Counted from the stretch's first letter, positions 25,088-34,178 are shown. The stretch: DNA of 64,000 bases from JAFDZW01 sp964404255 (GCA_964404255.1 CAYOJJ010000001.1:387461-451460), one strand, 5' to 3'. The notes: generated by a model not told the origin, from the sequence alone. A program made the numbers and translations.

Positions 25088-26245
25088 ATGGATTTATCGT
25101 TATCGCCAGAAGAAGTTCGCTGGCAGGATATTGCTCGTAGCTTCGCGCAGAACGAAGTAGCACCGCTGGCGCGCCAAATGGATGAAGAAGGCCAGACGCC
25201 TCCATCGCTTTTTGCACGTATGGCTGAACTCGGCTTGCTGGGCGGGGCTATTGCAAAAAGCGATGGCGGCAGCGGCATGAATGCGCTTTCGCTCGTGCTC
25301 GTCTATGAAGAACTGGGCCGTGCTTGTTCGAGTACCCGAGGTTTTATGACCGTGCATTCCTCGCTCGTGATGCAATGCATTGCTCAATGGGGAAGCGCCG
25401 AACAAAAAGCGAAGTATCTGCCAAAACTTTCTAAAGGCGAACTCATCGGCTGCTACTGCCTTACCGAACCGGAAGCAGGTAGCGATGCGGCGAGTATTAA
25501 AACCCATGCCGTCCCCTCCGGCGATGGCTATACCCTTCACGGTGAAAAAATCTGGATCACCAATGGCAATATTGCTTCGCTCGGTATTGTCTTTGCAAAA
25601 CTTCCGCAGCTCGAAGGCGAAAAGCCGCATAGTGCGATCACGGCATTTTTGGTTGAATTAAATTCGGCAGGCATCAAACGTGAGAAGATGGGCGGTAAAG
25701 AACTCGGCCATCGTGCGAGCGATCACTCGCATATCACCTTCGATGGAGCGCATGTTACTACAGCCCAAGTGCTTGGTGCAGAGCGCACCGGCTTTAAAGT
25801 GGCAATGTCAGCGCTCGATCACGGAAGGCTCGGCGTTGCGGCGGGTGCACTCGGTGTGCATCAGGCCTGCTTAGATGCAACGGTTGATTTTGTAAGAAAG
25901 CGTAAGCAGTTTAATACTCGCATCGGCGATTTTGAAATGATCCAATCTTCGGTCGCCGAAATGAAAGCGTCGCTCGAAGCCTCGCGGGGCTTGGTCTACA
26001 AAGCGGCCTGGAAAAAAGATCAGGGGATGCCGGTCTCTGAAGATGCTTCGATCGCCAAATATTTTGCCACCGAAGCCGCGCTTAAAGCTGCTTCCGATGC
26101 CGTGCTGATTCATGGCGGCAGAGGATACTCGAACGAGTATCCGGTAGAACGGTATTTCCGCGATATTAAAGGATTGCAAATTTATGAAGGCACTTCGCAT
26201 ATCCAGCGCATCGTTATTGCCCGCTCGGTGATTGGAAAACCATAA
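25088..26245 (+). CDS. Acyl-CoA dehydrogenase
   Basis: A 385-residue FAD enzyme introducing the alpha,beta double bond in acyl-CoA (fatty-acid or branched-chain amino-acid breakdown). Signatures: CYCLTEPEAGSDAASIKTHA (ACADH signature 1), EKIWITNGNIA, ALDHGRLGVAAGALGVHQACL, and QIYEGTSHIQRIVIARSVIG at the C-terminus. The catalytic Glu is expected in YEGTSHIQ. Short- or branched-chain specificity cannot be decided from sequence alone. Its stop overlaps the next start by one base (TAATG), pointing to coupled translation with the small membrane protein and anmK. Confidence 0.92.
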   Translation: MDLSLSPEEVRWQDIARSFAQNEVAPLARQMDEEGQTPPSLFARMAELGLLGGAIAKSDGGSGMNALSLVLVYEELGRACSSTRGFMTVHSSLVMQCIAQWGSAEQKAKYLPKLSKGELIGCYCLTEPEAGSDAASIKTHAVPSGDGYTLHGEKIWITNGNIASLGIVFAKLPQLEGEKPHSAITAFLVELNSAGIKREKMGGKELGHRASDHSHITFDGAHVTTAQVLGAERTGFKVAMSALDHGRLGVAAGALGVHQACLDATVDFVRKRKQFNTRIGDFEMIQSSVAEMKASLEASRGLVYKAAWKKDQGMPVSEDASIAKYFATEAALKAASDAVLIHGGRGYSNEYPVERYFRDIKGLQIYEGTSHIQRIVIARSVIGKP

Positions 26246-26481
26246 TGGCACTCTTTAATAAACGATATTCCAGTTTTGGCCGCGAGGATCGGCTCGTGGG
26301 GATGCGTGCCTTATTAAAAGGCGATACGTTTATTATTCGTCTGGCAGCCTATCTGTTGCTGGCAGGCTTATTCTTACTTATTGTCGAACTCACGCACAAA
26401 ACGCCTCCGCCGCAACCGAATGAAAACGAAGCGGCTCCGGCCCCCACTGCACCGGCTCCGACGAAGCCGGCGAAGAAATAA
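26245..26481 (+). CDS. Small single-pass membrane protein with Pro/Ala-rich tail
   Basis: A 78-residue protein. Residues 1-30 are basic and charged (KRYSSFGREDRLVG), residues about 33-50 are a membrane helix (LAAYLLLAGLFLLIVEL), and the tail is Pro/Ala/Glu/Lys-rich (APAPTAPAPTKPAKK). It overlaps both neighbours by one base (TAATG at each end), and codon use fits the surrounding genes, so I consider it real. The extended tail probably sits in the periplasm and the head in the cytoplasm. Function unknown; position before anmK suggests an envelope role. Confidence 0.7.
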   Translation: MALFNKRYSSFGREDRLVGMRALLKGDTFIIRLAAYLLLAGLFLLIVELTHKTPPPQPNENEAAPAPTAPAPTKPAKK

Positions 26482-27629
26482 TGGCGGCAGATAAGTATAT
26501 CGGCATCATGTCTGGTACGAGCCTCGATGGCATCGATGTCGTGATTGCACGATTTACCGATGGGGCAGAGTGCCTTGCTCATGAATCGGTAGCTTTTCCT
26601 CCTGGGCTTCGCAGTTTATTGTATGCTGCCGCTACTGCCGAGCAGATGAATATCGATACCTATTCTAGATTGCATTTCCTTCTTGCCGAGCGCTATGCCG
26701 ATGCAGTACAAAAAACGCTTGCTGCGAGTAAGTATAGCCCATCGGATATTCGCGCCATTGGTTTGCATGGGCAGACGGTCAGGCACGTGCCCGCAAAAGA
26801 GGTTATTACAAGCGATACCGTGCCCGTAGGAGCGACGATCCAACTCGGTTCGGGTTCTGCCCTGGCTGCGCTTACGGGGATCGATGTCGTAAGCGATTTC
26901 CGTAGCGCCGATGTTGCGCTCGGCGGACAAGGAGCGCCGCTGGTGCCAATGTTCGATGTCGCTTTTTTGCGCTCGAATGTTACTCGTATTGCGCTAAATA
27001 TCGGTGGGATTGCAAATCTTACGGTTATTCCGCCAACCGGTAGTTCGGCTGCAGTTCATGCATATGATAGCGGTCCGGGAAATATGATCATCGATGAACT
27101 CGCAAGAATTTATTTTGCAAAGCCTTACGATGAAGACGGAGCTATTGCTGCTGCTGCCCAAGCAAACGAAGCGCTGCTCGAAGAACTGCTTTCCCACGAA
27201 TATTTTGCAACGCCACCCCCGAAATCGACCGGCCGCGAGCTGTTCGGTTCTTATTTTTTGAGTCAATTCCTGACGCGCATAGATGCCGGGCTTATGAGTG
27301 CACCGGATGCAATAAGAACCGCAACCGAGCTAACCGTTCGCTCTATCGTCAGGGAAGTAGGCCGGTATTCCAATGTCTATACCAATGGCTTTGAACTAAT
27401 TGGTAGCGGCGGTGGAGTACGAAATACTTTTCTTATGAAGCGCCTTGCAGCAGAACTTCCCGCTGCAACAGTGCTCTCTTCAGATGATGCGGGCATACCC
27501 GCGCAGGCCAAAGAAGCGATCGCGTTTGCGTTTTTTGCAAAGGCGTATCTTGATGAGAAAGTCATCCATTTACCGGAAACAACCGGTGCTTCGAAAGCAG
27601 TACTACTCGGCTCGTTATCGCGCGGATAA
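26481..27629 (+). CDS. anmK: Anhydro-N-acetylmuramic acid kinase
   Basis: A 382-residue kinase that cleaves and phosphorylates 1,6-anhydro-MurNAc to MurNAc-6-P in peptidoglycan recycling. Recognisable parts: IGIMSGTSLDGIDVVIARF at the N-terminus (ATP loop), GLHGQTVRHVP, DFRSADVALGGQGAPLVP (substrate Asp/Gly-rich region), LNIGGIANLT, and ELIGSGGGVRN. Length matches the family (about 370-390). Its ATG overlaps the stop of the small membrane protein gene. The 279 bp after it is the putative origin region, then dnaA. Confidence 0.95.
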   Translation: MAADKYIGIMSGTSLDGIDVVIARFTDGAECLAHESVAFPPGLRSLLYAAATAEQMNIDTYSRLHFLLAERYADAVQKTLAASKYSPSDIRAIGLHGQTVRHVPAKEVITSDTVPVGATIQLGSGSALAALTGIDVVSDFRSADVALGGQGAPLVPMFDVAFLRSNVTRIALNIGGIANLTVIPPTGSSAAVHAYDSGPGNMIIDELARIYFAKPYDEDGAIAAAAQANEALLEELLSHEYFATPPPKSTGRELFGSYFLSQFLTRIDAGLMSAPDAIRTATELTVRSIVREVGRYSNVYTNGFELIGSGGGVRNTFLMKRLAAELPAATVLSSDDAGIPAQAKEAIAFAFFAKAYLDEKVIHLPETTGASKAVLLGSLSRG

Positions 27630-27908
27630 CATTTTTTTTGCGACGGAGTTTTTTTCTTCGTATCATCGTATAAGAGGATGATCTGAGATCAGTGTTAACC
27701 AGTTGTGGATAACTTTTGAATAGATTGTATGCCAAGGGATTGCACTGTGATTAACTGCTGTATCGTTTGTCTAAATTCTGTTCTCGGATGATCGTTCTTT
27801 CACTACCCGGCACTGTCGAGCCAAAATATCGGCAGGATTTCATACAACCGTATGGTAGCAGTATCGTACGGGATCGGTAAAGCATTTACGTAAAACAAAC
27901 TAGAGAAC
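27630..27908 (+). other. Putative chromosomal origin region (oriC) upstream of dnaA
   Basis: An intergenic region of 279 bp directly before dnaA. It holds one perfect DnaA box (TGTGGATAA at 27704-27712, TTATCCACA on the minus strand) and a one-mismatch box TGTGATTAA at about 27748-27756, next to T-rich stretches. Location beside dnaA supports an origin or an autoregulatory dnaA promoter; only one perfect box makes the origin claim weak. Confidence 0.45.
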
Positions 27909-29471
27909 GTGTACGTAGAAGATACCGTAGTAGCAGAACCTCGTTCTGCCGTTATAGAAGAATTTGTATCAATGCCCCCAGTCAGCGGAGGAGTTATACC
28001 AGAAGCCACAGCTAGCATGCCGATCCCATCGGCAGGCGACGAGTTGCGCGCAGCCGCCATTGCCCTATGGCAGCGCGTAAACGATAAGATCAAGGCGCAG
28101 ATCTCCCCCCAGAGCCATACGACATGGTTCGATCCGCTCGTGCCGAAATCGCTCGAAGGAACGCGGCTTATTCTTGCCGCTCCGAGTGCGTTTATCGCCG
28201 AGTGGGTGTTGCAGCATTACCAGCCCATGATCGAAGCAGAGCTGGCCGAATTTCTCGGCCAATCAGCGACCATTGGAATGGACTATGCTCCGGAGATCGA
28301 AGGAGTCGAAACGGCCCTGGCACCGGTAACGGTCATTCAGGCAGCCCAGCCTGCCAGAGAGCAGAACCGTTTCGAGAATCCGGCCGAGCAGCGTCGCGAA
28401 AATCTTCCGTCGGCAGCCCCTGCGGCGCCGAAACCTCCGCTGACCTCTAACCTTAATACGAGCTATGTCTTCGATAACTTCATCCGTGGAGAATCGAACA
28501 AGCTCGCCTATGCTGCGGCTGTTGCCGTAGCGAATAACCCCGGCGGTACGAAGTACAACCCATTAGTAATGTATGGAAACGTCGGCCTTGGCAAGACGCA
28601 TCTTATTCATTCGGTGGGTAATTATGCGCTGGAAAAATTTCCGGGCCTACGCGTCTATTATACTTCGAGCGAACGCTTCACGAAAGAATTCGTCGAGGCG
28701 ATCCAATCCGACCGCATCAACGATTTCAATACATTCTATCGCTCGATCGATCTCTTGATCATCGACGACGTCCAGTTCTTTGCCGGCAAAGAACGTACCC
28801 AGGACAGCTTCTTCCATACCTTCAACGAGCTTCGCGATAATGGCAAGCAGATCATCCTGACCTGCGACCGCCCGCCGAAAGAACTTCGCGACATCGATGA
28901 CCGCCTGCTCAACCGCCTGCAATGGGGCTTGACGACGGACATCCAACCGCCGGATCTCGAAATGCGTATCGCTATTCTGCGCCATAAAGCGGTGCGCGAT
29001 GGCTTCGATATTTCCGAAGAAGTGCTCGAGTACATCGCTTCGAATGTTACGACGAACATTCGCGAACTCGAAGGCTGCCTGATCTCGCTTGAAGCCGCGA
29101 TCTCGCTCGAAGGCAAAGAGCCTAGTATCGAACTTGCTCGTGAAGTGCTGCGCAAGGTAGCGCGCCGCTCGGCCCCCATTTTATCAGTGGAGACGATTCA
29201 GAAGTACACGGCAAAATTCTTTAATATCGAAGAAGCGCTGCTTCGCGATAAGACCAGAAAGCAGGAAGTGGTACAGGCGCGCCAGGTAGCCATGTATCTC
29301 TGCAAAGAACTTACGGCGAGCACACTTAATACGATCGGCCTGCATTTCGGCGGCCGCGATCACTCCACGGTGATCCATGCCCAGCAGACGATCGTCGATG
29401 ATATGCGCCACGACCCCATGTTCGCCAACCGCGTTAACGAGCTAAAACGCCAGCTCGAAATGCTGCAATAA
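27909..29471 (+). CDS. dnaA: Chromosomal replication initiator protein DnaA
   Basis: A 520-residue initiator of chromosome replication. Domain I is the helical start ALWQRVNDKIKAQISPQSHTTWF. Domain II is a Pro/Ala/Glu linker. Domain III is AAA+ with Walker A GNVGLGKTH (about residue 222), Walker B LLIIDDVQFFAGKERTQ, and RDIDDRLLNRLQWG as sensor and Arg region. Domain IV ends FGGRDHSTVIHAQQT (DNA-binding signature). The GTG start at 27909 leaves about 45 acidic residues before domain I; ATG 28017 (MPIPSAGDEL) is a plausible alternative start closer to the family length. A strong terminator follows at 29499. Confidence 0.96.
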   Translation: MYVEDTVVAEPRSAVIEEFVSMPPVSGGVIPEATASMPIPSAGDELRAAAIALWQRVNDKIKAQISPQSHTTWFDPLVPKSLEGTRLILAAPSAFIAEWVLQHYQPMIEAELAEFLGQSATIGMDYAPEIEGVETALAPVTVIQAAQPAREQNRFENPAEQRRENLPSAAPAAPKPPLTSNLNTSYVFDNFIRGESNKLAYAAAVAVANNPGGTKYNPLVMYGNVGLGKTHLIHSVGNYALEKFPGLRVYYTSSERFTKEFVEAIQSDRINDFNTFYRSIDLLIIDDVQFFAGKERTQDSFFHTFNELRDNGKQIILTCDRPPKELRDIDDRLLNRLQWGLTTDIQPPDLEMRIAILRHKAVRDGFDISEEVLEYIASNVTTNIRELEGCLISLEAAISLEGKEPSIELAREVLRKVARRSAPILSVETIQKYTAKFFNIEEALLRDKTRKQEVVQARQVAMYLCKELTASTLNTIGLHFGGRDHSTVIHAQQTIVDDMRHDPMFANRVNELKRQLEMLQ

Positions 29472-29498
29472 GAGTGATACGATGCGAAAGAATCTGCC

Positions 29499-29526
29499 AA
29501 ACCCCTCGATCCGAGGGGTTTTTTTA
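29499..29526 (+). terminator. Terminator of dnaA
   Basis: AAACCCCTCG and CGAGGGGTTT form the stem with a two-base loop, followed by a T-run. The convergent minus-strand gene ends inside the T-run. Confidence 0.9.
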
Positions 29527-30081
29527 TTCATAGCAATGGTAACTATTGCCGCTTGGAAGAGGAGGAGAAATTTCGATTACACACCAGAGTATAAAAATTA
29601 ATGGCGTAATCGTTAAAAGAAACGATCTGATTTCATGGATACGCTCGTCAGAAAAGTGGATGAGCTGACAAAAGGTTATGATAATGCTGATCGCTGCTGC
29701 AAAACACAAAATATTCTTTGAATCGCTCATAAAGTCATATCCTGCCTGGAAGGAGGTTTCTTCAAAGGTCGAGTACAAAAATAAAAGGACCGGACTTATT
29801 CCAAGTATCCACTGTAAATATATTTTCTTGGAATAGGTTGCGATTGCCTTGGATACTTTAAATGAGAGAAGAGGCAACAATAGAAAAAAAGATGAAATAT
29901 ATTTTACGACACCAAAGCCGATAGTGACACTGATAAATGAAGAAGAAATATGAAGTAGAGGATTGGAAAGGAAAGCCCCTCTTTCAGAAAAGAAAAAAGA
30001 AATTACCAAGACCTGTAAAAAGAATGCGAGTATAGAGCACACTATTTTCCGGCCCTTATACCTTGTGGAATTTTTATCCAT
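29524..30081 (-). CDS. Integral membrane protein, unknown
   Basis: A 185-residue protein with four to five strongly hydrophobic segments (FFLQVLVISFFF, YISSFFLLLPLLSF, ILGISPVLLFLYS, ILCFAAAISIIITFC, FLLTITPLIFILWCVI) and short charged loops. No domain recognised. Two bases separate its start from the stop of the upstream CPBP protease gene, so they form a unit. AT-rich codon use compared with neighbours, often seen in hydrophobic proteins. The function is unknown; a partner of the CPBP protease is conceivable. Confidence 0.6.
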   Translation of the reverse strand: MDKNSTRYKGRKIVCSILAFFLQVLVISFFFSERGAFLSNPLLHISSSFISVTIGFGVVKYISSFFLLLPLLSFKVSKAIATYSKKIYLQWILGISPVLLFLYSTFEETSFQAGYDFMSDSKNILCFAAAISIIITFCQLIHFSDERIHEIRSFLLTITPLIFILWCVIEISPPLPSGNSYHCYE

Positions 30082-30083
30082 GC

Positions 30084-30938
30084 TTAAAAATTTTGCAGTC
30101 CCCAGAAATTAGTACCGTGTACCAGCACCGATGGGAGAATGCTTTTGGTGCGGTGGGTGAGGTAGCCCCACATTAGGCCTATCGGGATGATACGCATCGA
30201 GCTTAGCAGTACTTCGGCTACATCGTGGTTTTCGCTATACCATTTCGGGGCATGAAGCAGCGCCCAGATCACCGTAGTGACAAACCATCCGAGACCTTTA
30301 TTATTGAATAGCGCGCCGAAGCGGGTCTGACCGATCAAGCGAAAAAATTCTTCCGATAAACCGGCAGCAATAAAGCCGCTGAAGAGCATACCGAGAAAGC
30401 CGCCGCTCTCGGTAAGAACTATATCCCAGGTCAGATTTTGTGGAGCAACAAGCCTACTGGTCACAATAGAAATCGCAATCACCGGTATAGCAGCGAGGAA
30501 GCCCTGTAGGCGAATACCAAGCTGGGAGAAAGAGTATTTCAGCAGCAGCATGATAATTGCAAGACCTATCGGATAGACGAAGGCAATCAAGGGCACGGTG
30601 AGTAATCGCACCATGCCGGGAAGATGCTCCCAATCGACGGCGCCGGAAAACCGTATAGCAAAAAATACTAGCCCGAGCAACAGGCAGATTATGAAATACA
30701 AGCTTTCTTTCTTAGGATTTCGGACCGGGAAATCATCGCTCGTATATTTACCAAGCGTAAAGAGATCGATGCAAAACGAACAGAGCCACATCGCACCTAA
30801 ATAGCCAAGTGCTTGAGGAATCGCGTCGTGAAGAATGCCGACATATAGTACCCCAAGAGCTGTAATAGCTATCAGTACCCCAACGAGAGTGTTTCGCTTG
30901 AGAGCTTCGAGTTGGAATTTAAAAGTAGCAACAATCAT
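30084..30938 (-). CDS. CPBP family intramembrane metalloprotease
   Basis: A 284-residue multi-pass membrane protein. The CPBP (CAAX/Rce1-like, formerly Abi) motifs are present: GLSEEFFRLIGQTRFG (motif 1, EExxxR, about residue 197), WALLHAPKW (motif 2, His), and SILPSVLVHGTNFWG (motif 3, His/Asn). These residues form the catalytic glutamate and metal site of glutamate intramembrane proteases. Substrates of bacterial members include processed peptides or anti-sigma factors; here unknown. It sits upstream of a small membrane protein in a two-gene unit. Confidence 0.85.
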   Translation of the reverse strand: MIVATFKFQLEALKRNTLVGVLIAITALGVLYVGILHDAIPQALGYLGAMWLCSFCIDLFTLGKYTSDDFPVRNPKKESLYFIICLLLGLVFFAIRFSGAVDWEHLPGMVRLLTVPLIAFVYPIGLAIIMLLLKYSFSQLGIRLQGFLAAIPVIAISIVTSRLVAPQNLTWDIVLTESGGFLGMLFSGFIAAGLSEEFFRLIGQTRFGALFNNKGLGWFVTTVIWALLHAPKWYSENHDVAEVLLSSMRIIPIGLMWGYLTHRTKSILPSVLVHGTNFWGLQNF

Positions 30939-31008
30939 AACCGTACCGACTAAGTATGAAGCGATCGGCCAAAGTTACGAAGAAACGCCCTCCGAGTTAT
31001 AGAACGGA

Positions 31009-32520
31009 TTAATGCTTTACAATTAATTTCCCTCTGAGAATGCCGGCCGTCGTTTCGATAGTATAATAATAAATACCATTGGAAAAAGAAGAGATATCGA
31101 CCGGGATGAGATCCTGCCCGGTACCTGAGAGTTTGGCATCCATAGTGGTAATCTTCATCCCGTAAGCATTATAGAAACAGATAGGTGCGATTTCAGGCCT
31201 ATCGGTATTGAGGGCAATTGTTGCAACATGGGAAGCCGGGTTCGGAAAAATTTCAGTCTGATGGCTTGCCAGCGAAGGAATATTTACAGCATTGGCAGCC
31301 GGTTTATAAATTTCGTTAAAAATAGCCAAGAGATAATCATTGATATAGATATCGGTTAGGCTATAATTACGCTCCCAGTTTATACAAATGGATAAACTGA
31401 CAGAATCTTTAGGATTAGTGAAGAATAACGATTTGAAGCCTATGAGACTGCCATCGTGACCATAGAATGAATGGCCATTATAGGAGAGATATACGGTACC
31501 TAGCCCATAATAAGAGCCGTCTTTCAATCGGTGTACCTTCTCCATTTGCTTTAATGCTGAATCACTCACAATCTGGCCTAAGTATAAGGCCTGTCCCCAT
31601 CGGCAAAGATCGGACGGGGTAGAACATATATTGCCTATACTCCAGGCACCGGTTAATTGGGCAGTTTTATCGATATTAAAGTAATCATAAGCAGGATTGC
31701 TACTATCGGCAGGGCTCCAATTATGAGCAAATGGTATAGTAATGGAATCCTGGCCACCGAAAAATGTATGGTTCAGCTTAAACCGGTCGATACAGTTTGA
31801 ATGCACCAGATGTTGAAGTGTGGAATGAGTTGCTTGTTCGGCTATAAGCCCCAGCAGTATAAAATTAGTGTTACTATACTTATAAGAAGAACCGGGTTTG
31901 AAGTTAGGCTTTTTGACGTAATTCATTAATAGTTCATCCGGGGTCCAGGTCTTTCCGGGATTATTAATATATTCATCGGTTAAAAGAGCGAAGGTGGAAT
32001 CGTCATTCTCGATATCAAAAATTCCGCTGGAGTGATTGAGAAGCATTTCGATCGTAATGGCAGAATCGACATTCGGGTACTTCTTCGGCAGCCACTTATA
32101 AATAGAATCTTTGATGGATAATATACCACTATCCTGCAGCTTCATAATTATTGATGTCACAAAGGTTTTGGTATTACTGGCAACTTCAAAAAGAAGCGTT
32201 GTATCCATGGGCGAAATATCGTCGGCAGTACCGACAGCAAAATTCCACTGCCTTCCTTTGGCAATTACACTGGCAGTAACCCCATGCTTATTAAAGGGCA
32301 GTGTTTTATTATAGGTGAGATTCATTACATCGGCAATACGGTTGCCGAGCGTACTATCGATAGCGAGAGTACTGGCTGTACCATCTGAAGCAGGTAGTTG
32401 TATCGAAACCCGCTGGGTAGAACTAAAAGGTCGGGTGTTCTGGCCATAGAGCATTCGGGCACTGGCAAAGAATAGTACGGTGCTTATAAGCACGAAAGAA
32501 TAGTAAAATCGCAAATTCAT
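31009..32520 (-). CDS. T9SS-secreted beta-lactamase-fold serine hydrolase
   Basis: A 503-residue exported protein. The signal peptide ends near LYG-QN. The class C beta-lactamase/PBP-like (AmpC/EstB) domain has the catalytic SNTK tetrad (Ser115 and Lys118), YKYSNTNF (Tyr-x-Asn motif) and YGHDGSLIGFKSL (HxG motif). The last 70 residues form a T9SS sorting domain (IFPNPASHVATIALN, CFYNAYGMKITTM, FSNGIYYYTIET, ending GKLIVKH). This hydrolase could act on peptidoglycan, D-amino peptides or esters outside the cell; a beta-lactamase function is not implied. It is divergent from the LuxR-TPR regulator, which makes regulation by that protein plausible. Confidence 0.85.
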   Translation of the reverse strand: MNLRFYYSFVLISTVLFFASARMLYGQNTRPFSSTQRVSIQLPASDGTASTLAIDSTLGNRIADVMNLTYNKTLPFNKHGVTASVIAKGRQWNFAVGTADDISPMDTTLLFEVASNTKTFVTSIIMKLQDSGILSIKDSIYKWLPKKYPNVDSAITIEMLLNHSSGIFDIENDDSTFALLTDEYINNPGKTWTPDELLMNYVKKPNFKPGSSYKYSNTNFILLGLIAEQATHSTLQHLVHSNCIDRFKLNHTFFGGQDSITIPFAHNWSPADSSNPAYDYFNIDKTAQLTGAWSIGNICSTPSDLCRWGQALYLGQIVSDSALKQMEKVHRLKDGSYYGLGTVYLSYNGHSFYGHDGSLIGFKSLFFTNPKDSVSLSICINWERNYSLTDIYINDYLLAIFNEIYKPAANAVNIPSLASHQTEIFPNPASHVATIALNTDRPEIAPICFYNAYGMKITTMDAKLSGTGQDLIPVDISSFSNGIYYYTIETTAGILRGKLIVKH

Positions 32521-32544
32521 AGAAGATACAGAGAAAATTATGAG

Positions 32545-32556
32545 TAGTAGCTACTA
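32545..32556 (+). promoter_or_regulatory. 12-bp perfect palindrome between divergent genes
   Basis: TAGTAGCTACTA is a perfect palindrome lying between the divergent serine hydrolase and LuxR-TPR genes. Together with the three CTACCGG repeats downstream it looks like an operator cluster; no protein is known to bind it. Confidence 0.35.
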
Positions 32557-32590
32557 AAGCGGGGAGCAATACTAAAGGTCTCCTCAATTA

Positions 32591-32623
32591 CTACCGGAAA
32601 ACTACCGGATGGATTTCTACCGG
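32591..32623 (+). promoter_or_regulatory. Three direct CTACCGG repeats upstream of the LuxR-TPR gene
   Basis: CTACCGG occurs at 32591-32597, 32602-32608 and 32617-32623, with periods of 11 and 15 bases, ending eight bases before the ATG at 32631. Direct repeats near one helical turn apart are typical of protein-binding operators. Confidence 0.45.
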
Positions 32624-32630
32624 GAAATAT

Positions 32631-34178
32631 ATGTTACCTTCAGCTATGGCGGCACAACCTATTACGGAGCTTTTAGAGCAGGCAGAAGCTATCCGGTATT
32701 CCAAACCAACGCTAGCCTATGTTCTGGTAAAAAAAGCGGCTGCAAAAGCCTTGCAGGCTAAAGATCTGTTGCTGCTTGCCAAGGCAAATGAATTGCAGGC
32801 ATCGTTAGCACGAACTTTGGGAGACCTGGATATTGCCCGTTCGGCAGCACAAAGTGCGCTGATATTTTACCGGGCCAATAAATTAACAGCTCGTGAAGCC
32901 AATACGCTTATGCTGCTCGGGCAAAATGAATTGCTCGTTGGTAATTATGAAAAAGCCATCGATCTATTTAAAGAAGCTCAACGATTGATCGAGCAGGATA
33001 CTACCGAGGCCGGGACGTATGCCCGTGCTATCGGAATGGAGGGTAATGCCCTTATCAATATGGGAAAGCCTGTTGTGGCACTGAAGCTCATTCTTAAAGC
33101 GCTGGGTATCTGCGAGCGATTCGAATTGCAGCATGAACGAGGTATCCTGTTGCAAAACCTTGCTTCCTTTTATATTTTGCAGCAGGACTATACCAATAGT
33201 ATTCGATACGGCATACAGGCCCTGCCATTTTTACAAGCTGCCAACGATCGATATTCCGAATGCTATACACTCAATAATCTCGGTATAGCCTCTTCTATGA
33301 AGAGTGAGGATACCGAAGCGTTTGCTTATTTTAAAAAGGCTCTGCCTATTGCGCAAGAACTCGAAATTATAAATATCCTAACCTGGTCCCAAAGCAATCT
33401 TATCGAACAACAAATAAAGACCGGCCAGATCAAAGCCGCCACCGCTTCATTAAAAAAATTAGTCCATCTTAGTGAGGTACCTTCGGATTTCGTCTCGAAA
33501 GCCAGTATTTTAATGGCGGTTGCTTCTTTTTATCTTGCGATTAATAGGCCGAAAGAAGCCATTAGGAATTTTCGGTTAGCGTTAGATAAGATAGCCCCAT
33601 TTCAATTTGGCAAAGCCAATCTTCTGGAGCAGCTCGTCGGTGCTTATATCCAGGCAAATGAAGTCGATAATGCTCTCGCAACACTTGCCGAGTACCTTGC
33701 ACTTAAAGATGAACTCTTTAGCGCCGAAAACCAGCGGCAAATTTCCAGTATGGAAGCCGAGCGTGAATTACAAAAAAATGTTGCTGCTAATGATGAAGTT
33801 CTGGAAAAATATACTAAGTACCGGCTTGAAAAAAAGGAGTTCTGGGCTTCAATAAAACAACAGGTGGGCAACAAAATAAAAGATACTCAGTGGAATGCGC
33901 TTGAGCAGGCATCCTCTGGTACTACGGTATTCGATCATGACGTATATCTGCACTCTACCTATCAGGATTTTATCAGCCGGCTCTCCAAACGCTATCCTTC
34001 GCTTTCGGCAACGGAGTTAAAAATCGCAACGCTGCTACGGCTCGCTACCTCTACAAAAAATATTGCCGTTATGCTTTCGCTTTCTACCAGAACGGTAGAA
34101 TATCATCGGACCAACATTCGAAAAAAGATGGGGCTGAAGACTATGGACAACCTGAGCCTCTTTTTGATAAAGATATAA
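32631..34178 (+). CDS. TPR-repeat regulator with C-terminal LuxR-type HTH
   Basis: A 515-residue cytoplasmic regulator without a signal peptide. Residues about 10-350 are TPR repeats (units such as ALILKALGICERFELQHERG and SECYTLNNLGIASSM), followed by a helical coiled-coil linker (residues about 360-410, EAERELQKNVAANDEVLEKY). The last 65 residues are a LuxR/GerE helix-turn-helix: LSATELKIATLLRLATSTKN, then STRTVEYHRTNIRKKMGLK. The usual pattern of this family is TPR, coiled coil and HTH. It is divergent from the T9SS-secreted hydrolase. A broken HTH of the same type lies at 45309. The signal it senses is unknown. Confidence 0.85.
   Translation: MLPSAMAAQPITELLEQAEAIRYSKPTLAYVLVKKAAAKALQAKDLLLLAKANELQASLARTLGDLDIARSAAQSALIFYRANKLTAREANTLMLLGQNELLVGNYEKAIDLFKEAQRLIEQDTTEAGTYARAIGMEGNALINMGKPVVALKLILKALGICERFELQHERGILLQNLASFYILQQDYTNSIRYGIQALPFLQAANDRYSECYTLNNLGIASSMKSEDTEAFAYFKKALPIAQELEIINILTWSQSNLIEQQIKTGQIKAATASLKKLVHLSEVPSDFVSKASILMAVASFYLAINRPKEAIRNFRLALDKIAPFQFGKANLLEQLVGAYIQANEVDNALATLAEYLALKDELFSAENQRQISSMEAERELQKNVAANDEVLEKYTKYRLEKKEFWASIKQQVGNKIKDTQWNALEQASSGTTVFDHDVYLHSTYQDFISRLSKRYPSLSATELKIATLLRLATSTKNIAVMLSLSTRTVEYHRTNIRKKMGLKTMDNLSLFLIKI

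Noticed and set aside
31009..32520. Calling this gene an antibiotic-resistance beta-lactamase
   Set aside because: The SxxK/YxN/HxG fold includes many esterases and peptidases; T9SS secretion and lack of a clear class C KTG motif argue against a resistance call.
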